The notes beneath the pieces are model-generated. The model was not told the origin of the DNA. It ran no database searches and saw only the letters and a list, made by a program, of their open reading frames with translations. A DNA stretch of 64,000 bases from Verrucomicrobia bacterium SCGC AAA164-M04 (GTDB taxonomy: Bacteria > Verrucomicrobiota > Verrucomicrobiae > Verrucomicrobiales > Akkermansiaceae), in NCBI GenBank assembly GCA_000383735.1, contig KB912069.1, positions 120,632 through 184,631 of the forward strand, written 5' to 3'. Below are positions 38,401 to 45,648 of the stretch, in pieces. Every line of letters starts with the position of its first letter. Within the stretch, counting starts at the first letter, position 1. A program made the translations under genes and the position numbers.

Positions 38401-38748
38401 GACGGACTCAGTAACATCCGAGAAAACGCATTGGGTACCAATCCCAACTTGTTTGATACTGATGCCGACGGATCTTCTGACGGCGCCGAGACGATTGCAG
38501 GAACCAACCCCTTAGACACCTCAGATTACTTCCGTATTCTATCGGTTGGACCAAGTGATACTCCAGACGTGATCGAAATCACCTGGGCTTCAGTCACCGG
38601 AAAAACCTACCTTGTTGAGTCGAGCTCTGATCTGGCCGGCAACTGGAGCCTCCACGATTCAGTCACGGCAGGTGCCTCAACGAGTCGCACGACTGATCAA
38701 ACATCTGGTGAAAGAAAATTTTACCGGATTCGAGTCAGCGGACCCTAA
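32488..38748 (+). CDS. Giant secreted multi-LTD protein with CotH-like domain
   Basis: The start was moved to the ATG at 32488, which gives a signal peptide ending in A-H-A; the product is 2086 residues. LTD-type domains occur near residues 22-160, 390-540, 540-630 and 635-780, and again near the C-terminus (about 1810-1950); each opens with a phrase like 'SEVMYHPP' or 'NELMVDPP' and an 'EFIEL/IQN' strand. A CotH-like domain occupies about 1050-1400 and carries the acidic 'QWDSDLTFGSS' motif. Ig/PKD-like segments follow (about 1500-1600), then TSP3-type calcium repeats ('DQDGDGLSN', 'DTDADGSSDG'). The last 70 residues are the shared 'YLVESSSDLAG...FYRIR' module. It is probably a surface or matrix protein, possibly with extracellular kinase activity. 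Confidence 0.78.
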   Translation: MKVFKQLFISLILLTPMAHAEQIVFSEVMYHPPAGGHEFIEVQNLTATPFDIAQWELSEGASFTFPDFASGPALDSFLKAFERIILCDTDPATFRAVYNVPNSIRVFGPWSGSLSNGGERVTLADKNGTIRCSFRYEDRYPWPLAPDGAGHSLILGDDSFAIDDYQVWTSAPPTPGFSTPLSAEEPFPNPEVNLSIGIPFVNYGDTWDFNDQNLDLGSDWDLPNYTFSHAGWTRENDADNDGGLYGFENSTLPAPGIQTPLLNSSDGDNHITYYFRKEFTYNGPTAGANITIDSITDDGVFFYLNGVPLGGVGTTADAGWKTTATRTVGNASEELAVVTNNGSALVDGSNILSAEVHQTNSGSSDCVFGARLSISAPSNPSLLINEVLPTADGFVEIYNPGASAINLSGWYLSDSPGSLTRYQIPAGQIIPPSGLFAISYATTGLAVGGDAVVYLTEPDETTIANAIDAAIPLDGRSLGRKGDGSSSWFLFSQPSENAPNASSSSDLSLKINEAAFNQDGTTTWIELYNPASAAISAAGLFLASSPDFSDKISLSGSIAANGFFSISEAFTASGEEITLFLISGSETIIDAVAIPFKSPRNYAAAYPDGSGEFYASTLGTKGSPNNPNRVSSIIINELMVDPPSEHRDGEFIELFNKSGSTIDLSGWRFTDGVDFTFPVGTSLPPRSYLVIPANEDYTNYPNSVGQFSGSLANSGELLRLVDSWDNLVDEVYYHTGGDWPELAGGQGSSLELRHPDMDNSKASAWTASDESDKSTFQEFTIAEQYQEITRRGGASDYKELHLQAVGDTHIAMRNLSLSRNGGGNILPGGGLALARNGSANDGWLCQGTHHASKITNDEFHLISSGHGDVKANRCEIDVTSIQDNNNLNFTFEARWISGKPTLNVQTWDRSFGGTIHLNVPKNLGTPGTANPRILDNPAPTISGLIHSPPIPRSSDPVRVTVEAQNADTVNLRHRLDTTAGNGTWNSSPMFDDGISGGDEIANDGIHTATLTNYQSDNSIVQFYAQATSAGGTSIQPALAPEKPAMWVVDNSNHPTDLRLQRFIISARDRSASGGTGDSATFDYDFPKLSNQYFNATFISNEKDIIYNCEMRKSGSPWTRSGSADFSRMKWKPPGDRKFRGYTKRAVDNDAGGGRAYHNRIIRYWLYLLGHAANENEFVRVIINGGSASLREDVEPNANDFLKRNWEDGHKGELYRIDDEWWFDDGWGRQNRNATWEYKNTTEPERYSSEWIKRSRETEHDYSSFISWTRMVGRNDFTREEMERTADIDMMAANAVVRGWCDDWDTLTRNRGKNGYFLRRVTDGKWMLIQWDSDLTFGSSNADFIGNLSGVRNFFEKPYIKQRVNHYLNEMVQKYTANSTRLAAWFRCEEDASTSYSSNESTYNSWNQNRLSKANSTIGSALNTDFNVTSGNGSSLSTSNDTVSLQGRSGADVFAIRVTGQPWVNYQFTNTTAWTLSGIQLRQGANVLEVQSVDQEGNVSGTENFTVNKGGNAAPVLVLDADPGSFRIPINTTFEVDGDESYDPEGTSLDFSFQLPAGLSISNPTPSSASMIFQDPGHYPLTIKATDQNGKTTQVVREIVAYANSGWDPFNQETLQKIWTTEDLTIKDGTAPSSSYSFDETPNRLAVKLETNPAKPLKLNSPNHPRMWRKTPAGVWSFASEITLTSVQQGDFYTGIIVDGEENGSPVRFTVGMEDGDLLRAKKITTSSTTVLGSIGWTGKDAVVRIFKKSTGIDLQYRNEPGVWETLGSSSGNITTSQAGIFASTDTPQALRVEFDDSLLVDPSISSPTLENLRITEIMYHPIGGSPDEFIEIQNTGSTPLALDGASFDDTQPFAAFSFADVTLAPGQYAVIVSDESVFRARYGNHIPIVGSWASGALSNGGETIELRDPFGNTIHNFSYDDNAPWPLAADGTGPSLEVIDTEGNYNDPLNWRASAYTGGSPGFSKATDQDGDGLSNIRENALGTNPNLFDTDADGSSDGAETIAGTNPLDTSDYFRILSVGPSDTPDVIEITWASVTGKTYLVESSSDLAGNWSLHDSVTAGASTSRTTDQTSGERKFYRIRVSGP

Positions 38749-38786
38749 AGATCCCAATCAACGAATACGCGCTTTGCCTACGCAAA

Positions 38787-38824
38787 AGTTGCTCTTCTTA
38801 ATCACCATCGCCACGGTGGCAACT
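38787..38824 (+). terminator. Possible terminator/hairpin after the giant LTD gene
   Basis: AGTTGC and GCAACT pair around an inner CACC/GGTG stem, 38 bases past the stop codon. There is a large asymmetric bulge and only a short downstream T content, so this is a weak call. Confidence 0.3.
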
Positions 38825-38997
38825 TAGCTGTTTTCGCAAAGAATCGGATCTCCTTTCTTTACTTCCCACCCTCCGCTTCGCTGAACCTTCAATTGACCTA
38901 TCGGATCCAAAACTCTTCAAAACCTAATCCATCAACCTTGGTCGCCTCCAAGACAATTAATCTAGCGTCAGCAGCGAATCTTTGACACGCTCGCACG

Positions 38998-39804
38998 ATG
39001 CGAATTCCCCTGCTATTCTTCATATCGGCTATTCAAATCTGGGCCGCTGAAATCGATTACGAAATCAAGAAAGACATCTCTTACCGTGAAAACACCCAAG
39101 CCCTCAGCGAGTATCAGCGTGAAAGATGTGTCCTAGATATTCATCACCCTTCATCAAAAGGCTTTGCGACTATTATCTGGTTTCACGGTGGGGGGTTAAC
39201 TTCGGGAAAAAAAAGTTTCCCAAAGGCTCTCCAAAATAAAGGACATGCCATCGTCGCGGTCAACTACCGGCTGAGCCCTAAAGTCAAAGTCACCGAATGC
39301 CTTGACGACGCAGCTGCCGCAGTTGCCTGGGTTATGAAAAATATCGGAAAACTTGGTGGAGATCAGAAGCGTATCTTCATTAGCGGACATTCTGCCGGAG
39401 GCTATCTCACGAGTATGATCGGGCTTGATTCATCTTGGCTCAAGCGTCACCAAGTAGATGCTAATGATATTGCAGGCCTTATTCCTTACAGCGGGCACGC
39501 CATCACACATTTTACAGTTCGAAAGGAGCGTGGCATTGCTGCAACTCGCCCTATCGTCGACGAGCTGGCGCCCCTCTTCCATGTCAGGAAAGACGCCCCT
39601 CCGATCCTCCTAATCACAGGCGATCGCGAAAAAGAACTTCTCGGTCGCTATGAGGAAAACGCCTATCTCTTTAGAATGCTAAAAGTCGCAGGGCATCAGG
39701 AGGTTACCTTGTTCGAAATTGATGGTTATGGGCATGGTATGGCAGACCCGGCACACCCCCTGCTACTAAAATTCGTGCAGCGAATCGGATCCAAAAGACG
39801 ATAA
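38998..39804 (+). CDS. Secreted alpha/beta-hydrolase (esterase, BD-FAE/HSL-like)
   Basis: A 268-residue protein with a signal peptide (about 1-17). The oxyanion motif HGGG is at residues 63-66 and the nucleophile elbow G-H-S-A-G-G places the catalytic Ser at 132. The acid is probably the Asp in 'LLITGDREKE' and the His is in 'DGYGHGMADP'. The layout matches carboxylesterases of the BD-FAE/hormone-sensitive-lipase group, which often remove acetyl or feruloyl groups from plant or algal polysaccharides. A substrate cannot be assigned. It stands between the giant LTD gene and the glycogen-synthase-like gene, about 130 bases from the latter. Confidence 0.82.
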   Translation: MRIPLLFFISAIQIWAAEIDYEIKKDISYRENTQALSEYQRERCVLDIHHPSSKGFATIIWFHGGGLTSGKKSFPKALQNKGHAIVAVNYRLSPKVKVTECLDDAAAAVAWVMKNIGKLGGDQKRIFISGHSAGGYLTSMIGLDSSWLKRHQVDANDIAGLIPYSGHAITHFTVRKERGIAATRPIVDELAPLFHVRKDAPPILLITGDREKELLGRYEENAYLFRMLKVAGHQEVTLFEIDGYGHGMADPAHPLLLKFVQRIGSKRR

Positions 39805-39932
39805 CTTCAAGCTTAGGATCAAATCTAAAGCCCTAAATCAGTTTCCAAGACTAAAAAGACTAGTAAAGACAACTCCGGAGGGTGAAAGACAAAACATTGA
39901 ACCCGCTTCCCCTTAAATCCCGGAAAAGCCCC

Positions 39933-41441
39933 ATGCCAATAAAAACGACCAAAAAGACCCGCTCGGATCCCGGGCCTCGTATTCTTTTTATCACCCCGGA
40001 AATTTCTTACGTTTCAAAGAAGCTTTCGGATGATGCCGAACGGCTAAGAGCCAAAGCAGGCGGACTCGCTGATGTTTCAGCCCTTCTAGTTCATGGTCTA
40101 AGTTCAGCCGAAAAGGACATTCACCTAGCTATCCCACACTACCGAAACCTCTTCCAAAGTGGTGAACAAGCCACCCACCCTGGCAAGCGGACCCGCATCT
40201 CAGTCGGGGACCGTATCCACCTTGCCGAAGACTGCAAATTCTATCGACGTGGTGGAGTCTACCAAGCCTGCAAGGAAGATCTTCTGATGTCCGCCCTCGC
40301 GTTTCAACGTGACCTCATCAATCATATCATCCCAAGGGTTAAACCCGACATTATTCATTGTAATGATTGGATGACCGGTCTGATCCCCGCTGAGGCCAAG
40401 AAACTCGGTATTCCGACCCTTTTTACTATTCACAATATCCACACTCAGGAAGCCACCCTCGCCCAACTCGAAAACACAGGAATTCCAGCCGGAGACTTTT
40501 GGGACGAACTTTACTTTGGAAGCTATCCGGAAAGCTTTGATGAATCCTACTGGACCAACCCTATCGATCTTCTCGCCAGCGGAATCTCGGCAGCGACCCA
40601 CACCAATGTGGTCAGCCCAACCTTCCTTGACGAAGTCGCCATGGGTCATCACCCAACTATTCCACCCCACCTAAGCCATCTACTCTATCACAAACGCGAA
40701 GCTGGAGTCGCTTCAGGAATCGTCAATGCCCCCGATCGCTCTTTTAACCCCCAAATTGATCCCTATCTCCCAGAAGAATACGGACCACGCCGGCATCACA
40801 CCATCAAACCCAAACTTAAGAAGGATCTTCAAAAACGCCTCCTGCTCAAAGAAGATCCTTCAGTTCCAATTCTTTTTTGGCCTTCGCGTCTTGATCCTAT
40901 ACAGAAGGGATGTTCGCTCCTTGCTGATATCCTTTCCCAGCTAATTAATGACTATAACCACCTTGGTTTACAAATAGTTATGATAGCCGATGGTCCTTAC
41001 CAGCAACACTTCCAGGGAATTGTCGCCCATCATGGCATCTCCGACCGTATCGCTGTTCAACCATTCTCCGAATCCCTTTCACATCTTGGTTACGGAGGCT
41101 CGGATTTCGTTCTCATGCCATCGTCATTCGAACCTTGTGGCCTACCACAAATGATTGGATGTCGCTATGGATCCCTGCCGATTGCCCACGCTACTGGCGG
41201 ACTCAAGGACACCGTCAGGCACCTCAACATCCACGAAAACACTGGAAACGGATTTCTCTTCGAGCATTTCACGACCGATGGGTTCCGGTGGGCAATCGAT
41301 CAGGCCATGGAGTTTTATCAACTTTCGCCAGACCACAAAAATCCCCAAATTAAGCGAATCATGGAACAATCTAAAGAGGACTTCTCAGATGAACGAGTCG
41401 TCGCTGACTATCAAAAAATATACAATGATCTCGTTAATTAG
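39933..41441 (+). CDS. GT5 glycogen/starch synthase-like glycosyltransferase
   Basis: A 502-residue protein from the ATG at 39933; an in-frame GTG at 39882 is possible but has its purine run touching the start codon. Glycogen-synthase features are the N-terminal 'ILFITPEISYV', the ADP-glucose loop K-A-G-G-L-A-D-V, 'IIHCNDWMTGLIP', 'TIHNIHTQ', 'WPSRLDPIQKG' and the C-terminal 'SSFEPCGLPQMIG...HATGGLKDTV'. It differs from standard GlgA: a longer loop precedes KAGGL, and Leu-Pro replaces the usual Leu-Thr after 'EPCG'. Glycogen synthesis is the likeliest role, with another alpha-glucan polymer possible. Its last 8 bases overlap the 3' end of convergent waaA. Confidence 0.8.
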   Translation: MPIKTTKKTRSDPGPRILFITPEISYVSKKLSDDAERLRAKAGGLADVSALLVHGLSSAEKDIHLAIPHYRNLFQSGEQATHPGKRTRISVGDRIHLAEDCKFYRRGGVYQACKEDLLMSALAFQRDLINHIIPRVKPDIIHCNDWMTGLIPAEAKKLGIPTLFTIHNIHTQEATLAQLENTGIPAGDFWDELYFGSYPESFDESYWTNPIDLLASGISAATHTNVVSPTFLDEVAMGHHPTIPPHLSHLLYHKREAGVASGIVNAPDRSFNPQIDPYLPEEYGPRRHHTIKPKLKKDLQKRLLLKEDPSVPILFWPSRLDPIQKGCSLLADILSQLINDYNHLGLQIVMIADGPYQQHFQGIVAHHGISDRIAVQPFSESLSHLGYGGSDFVLMPSSFEPCGLPQMIGCRYGSLPIAHATGGLKDTVRHLNIHENTGNGFLFEHFTTDGFRWAIDQAMEFYQLSPDHKNPQIKRIMEQSKEDFSDERVVADYQKIYNDLVN

Positions 41442-42684
41442 TCGCTGCCGTTTTGCCTCCTAGGAAAAGGGAGATCGTCCGGCCCATCGCGCCATTATGC
41501 TTTTCTAGCACGACACGCGCTCTTTGCACTTGCCCCATCGGTATCTTCCGAAGCGTTGAAACTAACTCTTCGCGAGAAGAAACCATACAAATCCCACCCG
41601 CTTCCTTGAGCTCGGTAACCAAAGGCTCGAAGTTTGACATGTTCGGCCCACAAATGACTGGCACTTCGGCGAGAATCGCTTCGGAAGGATTCTGCCCTCC
41701 CTCTTCAAAAAAACTCTTTCCGATGACCACGACATCTGCATGAGCTGTCCAGTCTCGTAACTCCCCCGTGCTATCAATCACAAACGATTCACTGCCCAGA
41801 GGTTGTTGGAATTGACTTCTTAAAATCACATTGCCATCTAAAGCTTCGGCAACCTCTGTTCGTCGCTCGGCATGCCGGGGCACAATAACCGACTGATAAC
41901 CTAACTCTCTAAAAACATCATCAAGGTACTCCTCTTCACCGGGGAAGGTTGAGATTGCCATCGCTACCGGCCTCTTTGGGAATTGTTCTAGCATCGCAGA
42001 GAATTCCGACCTCTTCTCTGGCAAAACCGAGCCCGACGGATCGAATTTCACATTCCCGGTCAGCACCGCCGCTTTTTCGCGAACTCCAATTGACTGCCAT
42101 CGGACAAGGTCCTCTTTTTCGGGAACCCCGACGTAGTCTAGCAATTCCAGAAAGGGGCTCACCAAACTCTGAAACTTCTTTAAGCGACGACCGGATCGCG
42201 GCGAAAGTCGAGCATTCATCAAACCAATCGGAATTCCTAGGCGGTGAGTTTCATAGATGAGATTCGGCCAAATCTCTGATTCCACCATCACCACTACCCG
42301 GGGTTCCAAACGCTTCATGACTCGGCGGATCAAGAAGCCAAAATCAAGCGGCGCATAAATCACCCGCACATCCTTAGGTGACTTATCACGGGCTACCGCC
42401 ATTCCGGTCGCCGTGGTTGGGACTAGCACAAAATGGTCGCCCGTTTCTTTCCGCCATTCCGTGATCACCTTCAGTGCAAGCAGCACCTCCCCAACGCTCA
42501 CGGCATGGATATAAACAGCCCCAATCCGTTCAAATTCTACTTCTCTCCGATAGATTCCTATCCGCTCAAGCAACCCACTCCCCCAACCATCGCGACGCAA
42601 CATTTTCAACATCCAAAAAGGCGCAGCGGCCAGCGCCACCAGCGGGTAGAAAATTCTCCAAAAAATTATCACCAAAGTTCTCAT
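41434..42684 (-). CDS. waaA: 3-deoxy-D-manno-octulosonic acid (Kdo) transferase
   Basis: A 416-residue membrane-anchored GT30 enzyme that attaches Kdo to lipid A precursors. The N-terminal hydrophobic anchor is at about residues 5-28. The catalytic base is E66 in 'HAVSVGEV', and 'VESEIWPNLI' with 'NARLSPRS' are the WaaA signature. The C-terminal half has 'GNVKFD' and the donor site 'FEEGGQNPSEA'. It is the last gene of a tight minus-strand run with rsmD (one base between the genes) and an AsmA-like gene. Whether it adds one or more Kdo units cannot be read from sequence. Confidence 0.94.
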   Translation of the reverse strand: MRTLVIIFWRIFYPLVALAAAPFWMLKMLRRDGWGSGLLERIGIYRREVEFERIGAVYIHAVSVGEVLLALKVITEWRKETGDHFVLVPTTATGMAVARDKSPKDVRVIYAPLDFGFLIRRVMKRLEPRVVVMVESEIWPNLIYETHRLGIPIGLMNARLSPRSGRRLKKFQSLVSPFLELLDYVGVPEKEDLVRWQSIGVREKAAVLTGNVKFDPSGSVLPEKRSEFSAMLEQFPKRPVAMAISTFPGEEEYLDDVFRELGYQSVIVPRHAERRTEVAEALDGNVILRSQFQQPLGSESFVIDSTGELRDWTAHADVVVIGKSFFEEGGQNPSEAILAEVPVICGPNMSNFEPLVTELKEAGGICMVSSREELVSTLRKIPMGQVQRARVVLEKHNGAMGRTISLFLGGKTAATN

Positions 42685-42685
42685 C

Positions 42686-43231
42686 TCAAGATTTTAACTG
42701 ATAAATTGTAATTCGACTCCGGCCATAATCTCTGCTTTGGACCAATGCCAATTCTTTCGGATCAGGAAGTTCTCCGGCCGCTTCACGCTCTAGGATCAAA
42801 AAACCATCCTCGGACAACCATTGCTTCCAGCCTTCGATCGCAATCAAATCACGTGCAGGATCACTCAATCCATCGGCGTAGGGAGGATCAGCAAAAATCA
42901 AATCGTAACTCGTACTTTCACTACGTAGGAAGGCACCCACCTCGCGCTGAATGACTCTTCCATCATCACATCCCGTCTTTTCTAAATTTTCCGCGATGAT
43001 TCGGCATGCCCCACGATTCTGCTCCACAAAAGTACACGAAGCCCCACCGCGGCTCAAAGCCTCAATCCCTAGGGCACCCGACCCTGCGTAAAGATCAAGA
43101 ACTCGTGCCTTGGAAATCACAGCCGTAAGAATCCCAAACACCGACTCCCGGACGCGATCCGTAGTCGGACGCGAAACTTCGCGCGGAACCTTTAGGGGAT
43201 GCCCCTTTGCTGAACCGGCAATAATTCTCAT
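42686..43231 (-). CDS. rsmD: 16S rRNA (guanine(966)-N(2))-methyltransferase
   Basis: A 181-residue Rossmann-fold methyltransferase. The opening 'MRIIAGSAKGHPL...RPTTDRVRESVF' is characteristic of RsmD, the SAM site is 'LDLYAGSGALGIEALSRG', and the catalytic motif is 'FADPPY'. It methylates G966 of 16S rRNA. The gene overlaps the AsmA-like gene upstream by four bases and precedes waaA by one base. coaD, a common neighbour of rsmD in other bacteria, is absent. Confidence 0.94.
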   Translation of the reverse strand: MRIIAGSAKGHPLKVPREVSRPTTDRVRESVFGILTAVISKARVLDLYAGSGALGIEALSRGGASCTFVEQNRGACRIIAENLEKTGCDDGRVIQREVGAFLRSESTSYDLIFADPPYADGLSDPARDLIAIEGWKQWLSEDGFLILEREAAGELPDPKELALVQSRDYGRSRITIYQLKS

Positions 43232-44694
43232 GGTAATTTAGGAAGGTTGGTATTCTGGCGACCTAGGACTTCTTCCGCGGTATCAAAAAAAGGAACCCAG
43301 GACCGGTCCTCACCGAGGTTCATCATCAATGTCCCGTCACGAGCTTCAATTCGAATATCACGAAATGCGCGATCTGGAGTAATTAGCGGTTGAAAGTCCA
43401 TAAGCAAGTTCCCAGAAGCCATCCTCACTCTTTTCGAATGAGATTGTGCCCTCTCAGGGCTCGAAACAACCCGCAAGGTTGCTGCCGCCTCTCCCGCAGC
43501 CGTTGCAAACCCATTCATCAAGATGGCATCTTCCTCACCAATAGCCCGAACATCTTTAGCTACAACTCCTGCCGCTGTAGCAATGAAGCTGGCTGTTCCA
43601 CGATTGAATCTTATTTCGCCTTCATCCCGTGGATCATTGATCACCACATTTTCAAAGCGGGTGACACTGCTCCCTTTGAAGGTCGAAGGAACCAACAAGT
43701 AACCTTGCAATCGATTTTTTGAATTTAAATTGGATACTGACAGCGGTGATTCCTGCTCCAGAAAAACCGAACTTAAGTCAACCTGCTGATCTGGAAGACT
43801 GACCTGTAAACCGACAGGCAAACCAGCCGCCAGTTTAACGGCCGCCGACAGCTCAAAATCCAAGCCAAATACCTTTAGCGAATGCTCCATGACCGCGAGC
43901 GAGCGGTCTCCCCAGACCACGGGGATTCTCAATCCAACTTCTGAAATTTCTTCTGTAATCGTAATTTCCCCACAGGAAATCTCTCCCTCACGAGCGCTTC
44001 CCCAAAGCGGAATCTCACCCTTAATTTGGTTTAGAGTCACTGAAAAATCGGGAGCCCGCTCTGAAAAGATTCTCACTTTCGCATTCGAAATAATGATCTC
44101 TCCCTCAAAATTTTCGACTGGTATCGAGGTCATATTTAGACCACGCCCTTTCGCCGGGACGTCGCTCTGGACTAATGGGGTTTCTTCGGTTTTCTGATCT
44201 GCTGGTTGACTTTCAGGATCTGAATGAGGTAGCTCATCTTGACTGGCTGGCTGTTCAACTACTGCCGACCTGGAAGGATTTTCCATGGGTCTGGCCACAA
44301 TCTCCCTAAGTGTCTCAACCGCAACATTAACATCAAGCTGATTAATCTCGAGTCGCTCCCAACGCTTCTTTCCTTTTAGCAGAGAAATCCACGACACATC
44401 GATCCGAATCTCACGAATCGAAAAAAGAAGGGTTTTTTTTTCCAATTCAGCTGGGACAAAAACTTGGAACTTGTTCATCGCAACTCCCATCCAGGGCGAC
44501 CACGTCACACTTTCCAATTGACAAGGCAAGCCTGTCTTTTCCTCTATCTTGTTGCAAATAATTCTAGTGCCCAGCACCGTAGAAAAAAACAGGTTCATAC
44601 ATGCCCAAGCAAGTAGCGGAGCTATTCCCCACGTATGCAACCGCAGCCCAAGAACTCGTTTGTTCAGAAGATTCACACGACGGGACCCTCTCAA
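43228..44694 (-). CDS. AsmA-like periplasmic protein
   Basis: A 488-residue protein with one N-terminal membrane helix at about residues 20-42 and a long beta-rich periplasmic part. The early region ('CQLESVTWSPWMGVAMNKFQVFVP', then a regular strand pattern) and the 'LDFELSAAVKLAAGLPVGLQVSL' repeats resemble AsmA/TamB-type repeating beta-groove proteins, which move or organise phospholipids between membranes. A low-complexity Pro/Ser/Glu linker lies at about 140-190. The call is from general architecture, not a specific signature. Its four-base overlap with rsmD and position before waaA support an envelope role. Confidence 0.5.
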   Translation of the reverse strand: MRGSRRVNLLNKRVLGLRLHTWGIAPLLAWACMNLFFSTVLGTRIICNKIEEKTGLPCQLESVTWSPWMGVAMNKFQVFVPAELEKKTLLFSIREIRIDVSWISLLKGKKRWERLEINQLDVNVAVETLREIVARPMENPSRSAVVEQPASQDELPHSDPESQPADQKTEETPLVQSDVPAKGRGLNMTSIPVENFEGEIIISNAKVRIFSERAPDFSVTLNQIKGEIPLWGSAREGEISCGEITITEEISEVGLRIPVVWGDRSLAVMEHSLKVFGLDFELSAAVKLAAGLPVGLQVSLPDQQVDLSSVFLEQESPLSVSNLNSKNRLQGYLLVPSTFKGSSVTRFENVVINDPRDEGEIRFNRGTASFIATAAGVVAKDVRAIGEEDAILMNGFATAAGEAAATLRVVSSPERAQSHSKRVRMASGNLLMDFQPLITPDRAFRDIRIEARDGTLMMNLGEDRSWVPFFDTAEEVLGRQNTNLPKLP

Positions 44695-44697
44695 TTC

Positions 44698-45411
44698 CTA
44701 TTTAAGCGGAAAACGAATCACTCGACTGACATCCTCTAGCACAGTGTTATTTGCCGTAATATCCTGGAGACGATAGACGAGAAAACCAAACTTCCCGTCG
44801 GCAGCTTTCCCAAGAGCCAGGTTCTCTTTAGTTTTTCCCAACGGCGTTTCCTCCTCAAACCTCCACTCGGCTCCCTTCCATTCGCCAAGAATGGTTTCCT
44901 CTCCTGCGTCGATATCATCAATTCGCTTCATGACACCGTTAGTCGAACGAAACACATCTTCCTTTTCGTCATATCGGAGCAAAGAAATCATTGCCCCCGT
45001 TCCCGATAATCTAAAGCACCACTTACCGCGCCTCAGTTCAAGAAGAACCCCGATCTTCTCTAGAATCTTGAATTCCCGCTTACCCCAGAGCTCTAGGTAT
45101 TCCTGATACTGAGCGGTTGTTAGATTGAGATTTTTGTGGAATGGAAGTGGAACACCAGGCTTAGCATTCTTTGAATATTCCTCATACCACTCCGGATCGT
45201 TCTTTGCTCCCTCCTTAACTAATTTTATATATTTCTCGATTTCCTCCGGTGGAGTCACCACCACCCTTTGACCCTCGTAAAGCTTGTTTGGATCAAGAAT
45301 GTTCGTGAAAATCTTAGGGGCTGTAACTTGAGCGAAGGCCCCAGTTGGAAATAGCATAACAAATGAAATGGCGAGAAAAGTATTCACCCGGCTAATGTAT
45401 TTTTTCATCAT
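44698..45411 (-). CDS. Exported protein of unknown function
   Basis: A 237-residue protein with a signal peptide (about 1-28, ending G-A-F-A-Q). The mature part starts with a charged helical region ('PPEEIEKYIKLVKEGAKNDPEWYEEY') and is followed by a beta-rich region with repeated aromatic/Gly pairs ('GEWKGAEWRFEEE'). I do not recognise the family. It lies three bases before the AsmA-like gene on the same strand, so it is probably part of the same transcript leading to rsmD and waaA, and a periplasmic envelope function is an inference. Confidence 0.55.
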   Translation of the reverse strand: MMKKYISRVNTFLAISFVMLFPTGAFAQVTAPKIFTNILDPNKLYEGQRVVVTPPEEIEKYIKLVKEGAKNDPEWYEEYSKNAKPGVPLPFHKNLNLTTAQYQEYLELWGKREFKILEKIGVLLELRRGKWCFRLSGTGAMISLLRYDEKEDVFRSTNGVMKRIDDIDAGEETILGEWKGAEWRFEEETPLGKTKENLALGKAADGKFGFLVYRLQDITANNTVLEDVSRVIRFPLK

Positions 45412-45648
45412 TCTAAATTATTGTCTCTTTCAATTGCTTTGTGCCCTTTGCCTTGGGAGAGGCAATCATATAACTTCGCACAAGTAAACTCACACCTGCC
45501 TCCACTATTTCCGACACCAAAAATAAAAACTATTTAATCACTGTTAACACAATTAGAAGGCAGCGAAAAATCTTTCCGCAATTGACAGCTCCAACAACCC
45601 TCATTTCCTCTTTCAAATTGGCTTGTCCAAGCTTCATAAGCAAAAAGT

